Shown piece after piece: positions 59,466-64,000 of a stretch of 64,000 nucleotides of DNA. Every line of letters starts with the position of its first letter. The first letter of the stretch is position 1. Origin of the DNA: Entomortierella parvispora (Eukaryota > Mortierellomycota > Mortierellomycetes > Mortierellales > Mortierellaceae); the NCBI GenBank assembly GCA_963573315.1, contig OY752148.1:1851263-1915262 (forward strand), read 5' to 3'. The notes beneath the pieces were generated by a model. The model had not been told where the DNA came from. It saw only the letters and a list, made by a program, of their open reading frames with translations, and made no database searches. The translations under genes and the position numbers were made by a program.

Positions 59466-62400
59466 CTATTCTCTAGCGGTTTGGAAAAGAACTCTATCCA
59501 TCATCTGGACGAATGGCCCCTTGAGTGTGTCAACAACGGGCACCTTGGGCACCCTGACCCCTTCTTCACCTTCCTCAAACGCGTCCCGAGCAACGTCGTC
59601 GTCCCAATTGATCATCTCGAGCTCATCCACATCCTCTTGATGCATCCCCAAGCCTCTCAATTCCTTGGCCACCCTCTCTCTTTCCTCGGTGGCGCTGGAC
59701 GTAGACTCGGAAAGGGAACTGGAAAGCCCAGCAGCCGCGTTCTTGCTGGCCCGATCCAAACCCGCCATTTGTCGAACCTCTTCTCGCTTTTTATCCTTGA
59801 CCTCTGAAAAGTAGACTCGAAGCGCCTCGGCCTCCTTTTGCAATGCCTCCCATTGAGCTGGCTCCACGTTCTCTTTGACGAACGCATCCAGATCCACAGT
59901 CACGCGAAGCTCCTCCTCAGTCTTGTAGTCGATTCGAGGACGACCGAATCCCGTCCGCATGAACGTGATGATGCTCTCGATCCATTCCAAAAGGTCGTGG
60001 AAGATGCCATCGTCCTGCTTGTGGACTGAGTGAACAAACTTGTAAAAACTGGGCAGATGTTTCTTGACCAAGTTCAAGTACAGGCTGGCAGTGGAGGGTC
60101 GACCATCTCGGTGTTCTGAAGAGAGTCGGGTTCAAAAGATAAGATAAAAGTCAGTAAACAACTTTGAGTACGCGAACCAAACAAAAAAGAAATTTACTAG
60201 ATCAGTCTCCTCCTTACCGTCATTTCCATCGGCTTGCTCAACAATCGAGATGAGTTCATCCGCAAAGTACTTGACGTCCATCAGACTATCAGCAACGTTC
60301 GCCGACTTGTACACCTTGACCAAAGGTTGGTAAAAGATGGCAATGACCTCCTTAAAGATCTCGCCTGTAACGCCTTGGAAGACCAAGCCCATCAATCGCT
60401 CCTTTTCCCGGATACGAAGATGCGCCACCAACAGTTGTTGCAGTTGGCGAATCAAATTGGACTCTTCATGACGGGGGTTGCCAAGAGTAGGATGAGGTCT
60501 CATTGAACTCTGTGGTTCATCTCCTTGAATTGGCCGAGGTCCTTTGTTGCTGCCGGAGGATTCATCAGAACTGCTTCTGGAAGAAGAAGTGTCGCTTTCA
60601 CTGTAATAGTCACTCCTGTCGCTCAATTCACCACTACCTGTCCCATTCTGCTCACACAGCTTTCGTGCTTCCTCTTGTTCCAATCGATCCCGCTCCAACT
60701 TTTGCTGGGCATCCCATACACGTTTGATCTGAAGTGGTTGCAAGACTGGCAAGATCTGATCGGATCGAAGGACATCCATGACCAGACTCAGCTCTGTGAT
60801 ATCATATGGTTCTATGGAAAGCATGGGTTGTGAGTTAGCCATCCGATGAGGGAAGCAATATCAGCCGTTTTCCACAAAGAAAAAGAAAATGCCTGTCCAA
60901 AGTTCAACATTGCTCCTACCATCTTCGGGAAAGATCTTGCTGATGACAGATCGAGGGGCGTACACATAGTTGCGAATCTTTTCACAGAGATCTGGGTCAC
61001 CAACTTCGGCTTCTGTCTCCAAGATATCCTTCTTGTACTCGCTGACTTCCTCCTGCATGTTACCAGAGATAATACGCTGCATCAGACTCCGGCTTCCAAA
61101 AGGCTGGGCCAAAAATAGATCCATGATGCCTTTCATCATTGCCATTGGGTTCGACACCTTGAGGATGCCCCACATGGTCCTATAGGGCAACAGCATGTGC
61201 GTTCGCTTCAGTTGCGTAAAATTGAGTGTAGCATCATCCGAGGAGGTAAAGACGTGATAGAGGGTCGAGGCAAAGTTCATGCACCCCCATTCAAAGACGG
61301 TCTGGTACAAGGGTGGCAAGTCGTAGACATTGTCAATGTGCTTGAACGCTGCAAAGAGTCGCGATACACCTCCAGGCTGAAGCAAGTCCAATTTGACCTG
61401 CTTGAGCTGAGAATCCAATTCGTCCACCTTCTTGGCCACTTCTCTATCAAATCGAGCCTGTTGAGCCATCCTGTGTTCATCCAACGCGACCCTGGCCTGG
61501 ACATCTTTAGCCTCATCCGGCGTGAGATCAATGGCATCCTTGGTGAGAAACGCCAAAAAGGTGGCTGAATCAACCACTTCCTGGCTGACCTTGGCGAGGT
61601 TGTGAAGATAACCACGGAGACTGATCCTGTCCTTTTCACGTGCCGCTTTTACGCCAGAGGATCCAGAGCGCGCCACAAATTTCGAGGGCGGAACAGGAAG
61701 TTCGGCTTGAGGAAAGTCTTGTCTCAACTGCAGTAGGCGCGGGGTGGAAACCGTTAGAGCGCTGCTCACATTTCAATCTCTACAGTAGATCAAAGATGAG
61801 AGGAAAGGGGCGAGGGAAAGAAAAAGCACTTACTGCGTGGTATAGTCTCCTGAATCGTCCATGGCGTCTTGCGACCACATACTCTTGTCCGTTTGCAAAG
61901 GTGCTCGAGACAATAAATTCCTATTTGAAGGCATCTTTTTCAGTTAAATTAAAGATTTGCATAATGCCGCCGCCACAACAAACGCCACAACAGCCCATCC
62001 ATTGGCGTGCCAAGAATCAAAAGGGGGAAAAGGATGCAACAAGGGCTGAGTCGAGTACTTGTGTTCTCGAGTCTCCGATGCAGGACTCATGCAGGTCCAG
62101 ATGAAAATCAACGCATTTTTGGACACAGACTGCTGATAACCACATTGACGAGCCACCAAAAAGAGCTCTGTGCGCCCCGGGCGATTTCCTTTTGGATTCA
62201 GTCCAAACAAATCAATCAAGAAAAAAGCAAAAATTGTCCATTGCTTACGGCATGTGGATGTTCTCGGACATGGCGCTTCTCTTTGACGATCCGTACGCCG
62301 ACAACGTTGATACGCACTCCATGGATCGAGCTCGAGGCCGCGGATGGAGAAACGGATCGCGATCGAGTGGGTGGGGAAGTCTGTGGTTGTGGTTGATCTG

Positions 62401-63070
62401 GCTCGACATGCAGGTGTTGATTGTTGTCTCGTCCACTGCTCTCGACACTGAGCTGTCTCATGTGGTCTAGATCGAGGTCACTGTGGTTGTTGGAGCCATC
62501 CTGATGATAGTTGTCGTTGGCGAGGCTGCTCTGTCTGGCAGCCAAATCCTTCTTTTCCTGTGCCCTTTGCTCCACAGTCTTGATCGCCATACTATACATG
62601 AGCACAAGTGTCCGTTCTCCCTTGTTCTTGAGACGCTTCCGTCGAATCATCTCTTCACGCTCCACACCGTTGCCGGCCTCGATCTTTGCCCATTCATCCA
62701 TGAAGGTTTGGAGTTTTGGCCAGAGAGCTCCTCGACTGCTTGTCAAGAACGGGAATGGGACCACAATGGATTCAAAGAGGTAGCGGAGAAAGGGCGTGGT
62801 CGAGTTTGCGTGCTCATCCTTCAGGTCAAAGGGTCCTCCCAGGTTGGGCAAGGTTTCATAGGGATTCTTTTGTAGCCGGTCGAGTTCATTGTTGATGAGG
62901 ATGCCCAGAAGATACTTTTTGAGGTAGTGCTCTTGACTGGTTGTCAAAAGGGAGTTTGCTGAACCGTCTAGGAGAGCATGGACAGGATGAGCAAAAGTCA
63001 GATCGTGCATGAAGACAACGGAAGGGGCTGAGAGAGAGGAAGAGAGGCTGTTGGGTTCTGTACCAGGCAT
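59466..63070 (-). CDS. PX domain protein with PXB-like N-terminus and DUF3818
   Basis: Five exons (62249-63070, 61834-61920, 60920-61727, 60218-60811, 59466-60115) join in frame into 986 residues. The N-terminal unit (LTTSQEHYLKKYLLGILINNELDRLQ, LRYLFESIVVPFPFL, LWPKLQTFMDEW) is the PX-associated domain. A PX domain spans exons 1-3: INVVGVRIV, EFIVSSTFANGQEYVVARRHGRFRRLYHA and LRQDFPQAELPVPPSK, with basic residues suited to phosphoinositide binding. The rest (LRGYLHNLAKVSQEVVDS, FASTLYHVF, QPFGSRSLMQRIISGNM, HLPSFYKFVHSVHKQDDGIFHDLLEW) is DUF3818. The plan is that of yeast YPR097W-type proteins, which act in lipid distribution at membranes. A Ser-rich acidic stretch lies about residues 480-520. 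The C-terminal exon has NWDDDVARDAFEEGEEG. Confidence 0.88.
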
Positions 63071-64000
63071 TGTCTGTGCGCGGAGAGAAGAAAAAAAGAA
63101 ACGGGCTTCTTTGTGGAACAAGAGACAAGGAGAGAGACGGGGGAATGGGGAATGAGGATGAAATGAGAAGAGGAGGAGAGGGGAGACAAAGCAGGGATGA
63201 GAGATGAGAGAGAGAGCGAGATGGAGTGAGGGAGAAACAGCAAAAAAAAAGAGAATGAGCAGATGCAAGAAGATGCAGGCAAAGAAGAACCACCAACAGG
63301 AAACGCGCGCACCCCGCGTTTGGGAGTGTAAAATCTTTTTTTTTTTCTTTCAACATGACTTCATTATTATTTTTATTTTTGTTCCGGGGACAGCACTCGC
63401 TGTCTTTGTCTTTCGCCTGGCTTGGGCACTGCGAGTCTCATTTGTGGATTTGTGACAGACCCACTGAGCATCACTGATTGAGGATGACGCCCCACACACC
63501 TCCAGCACCCGGTCGTGAGCGGGTGGCCTGGCTCTAGGACTAGAGACGCGTCTGAGAACCAGTGACGGGAGCCATTGGGGGGGGGGGGGATCAAAAGGGA
63601 AGGCAAGGAACGAGGGTATCACATCAACTGTTTACTTCGTGAAGTGCACAAAGAAGTGGGTCCTGGTTGTGAGAACAAGGGCGAGGCAAGCGGGTGGCTT
63701 GGAAGTATGTAGTATAGTCACTTGAGGGGCAGCAAGTGGGAGCGCATCGTGCTGGAGACGCGTCTGGGAACAAGTGAGGGGAGCCATTGGAGGCGAGATC
63801 GATGAGAAAGGCAAGGAAGCGGACAACGATGTAATGGAAGGCCCAGGATATGGGAGAGCTTGACATGTAAAGGGAAAGGAATCAGTGTGGAAGGTAGATA
63901 AACTGTTTTATTTGAGAGGACGTGAGTACTAAGCGCAGATATCGAAGTTACGGAAGAGCGGAAGAACGAAAGAGGAGTGTCCGTGAAGACCACGAATGGG
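63071..64000. other. Right end: PX gene promoter and degenerate repeat pair
   Basis: The first 230 bases are CT-rich on the minus strand (PX gene leader). Beyond 63350 no gene is supported; short minus-strand frames read through the repeat pair described separately. The window ends here, so a gene reaching in from the right cannot be excluded. Confidence 0.45.
63543..63822. repeat. Pair of about 70-base imperfect repeats, 212 bases apart
   Basis: GAGACGCGTCTG, GAGCCATTGG and AAGGCAAGGAA recur in the same order at 63543-63606 and 63755-63817. The first copy is interrupted by a run of 13 G (63577-63589). GCGGGTGGC upstream is also shared (63518 and about 63690), so the duplicated unit may be longer but degraded. 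Confidence 0.75.

Overview
The window looks like nuclear DNA of an early-diverging filamentous fungus, most likely a Mortierellomycotina/Mucoromycota genome. Almost every gene is split by short GT-AG introns, intergenic gaps are compact, promoters carry TATA-like boxes followed by long CT-rich leaders, and the proteins are of fungal/opisthokont type: EPL1, MCM3, ORC3, a seven-BRCT TopBP1, CENP-Q, GSH1, an annexin, a Cu-only SOD-like protein and a PX/DUF3818 protein. The genus is an inference; no rDNA or mitochondrial marker is present. I reconstructed 25 protein genes by joining exons in frame by eye. No tRNA, rRNA or CRISPR array was found.

Layout. 1-7.0 kb: first exon of EPL1 (-), a 14-Cys small secreted protein (-), a four-helix membrane protein (-), a REX1-B domain protein (-) and ribosomal protein eL20 (-). 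7.2-16.2 kb: a mitochondrial-type membrane protein (+), then MCM3, a Mn-type cation diffusion facilitator and an annexin (all -). 17.8-24 kb: glutamate-cysteine ligase GSH1 (+) and ORC3 (+). 24-29.5 kb: a gene-poor, low-complexity stretch with one small gene (-) and a secreted crystallin-like duplicated-domain protein (-). 29.5-36.9 kb: TopBP1/Rad4/Dpb11 homologue (+), a TspO-related membrane protein (+) and a secreted protein (+). 37.9-39.9 kb: a 5'-truncated, frameshifted LINE remnant (-) in a gene-free block reaching to 42 kb. 42-56 kb: guanine deaminase (+), CRAL-TRIO/RhoGAP (-), CENP-Q (+), a kinase-FHA-FHA protein (+), a histidine acid phosphatase (+) and an alanine-glyoxylate aminotransferase (-). 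56-64 kb: a secreted Cu-only SOD-like protein (-), a small secreted basic protein (+), a PX/DUF3818 lipid-transport-type protein (-), and a terminal repeat pair.

Functional themes. Chromosome-maintenance genes are unusually common: EPL1, REX1B, MCM3, ORC3, TopBP1, CENP-Q and the FHA kinase. MCM3, ORC3 and TopBP1 act at successive steps of replication initiation. The most novel-looking items are the kinase with two C-terminal FHA domains, the acidic-tailed Cu-only SOD-like protein, the duplicated crystallin-like secreted protein, an aminotransferase with an optional mitochondrial leader, a GC-AG intron in the RhoGAP gene, and very small coding exons (3, 9, 30 and 33 nt).
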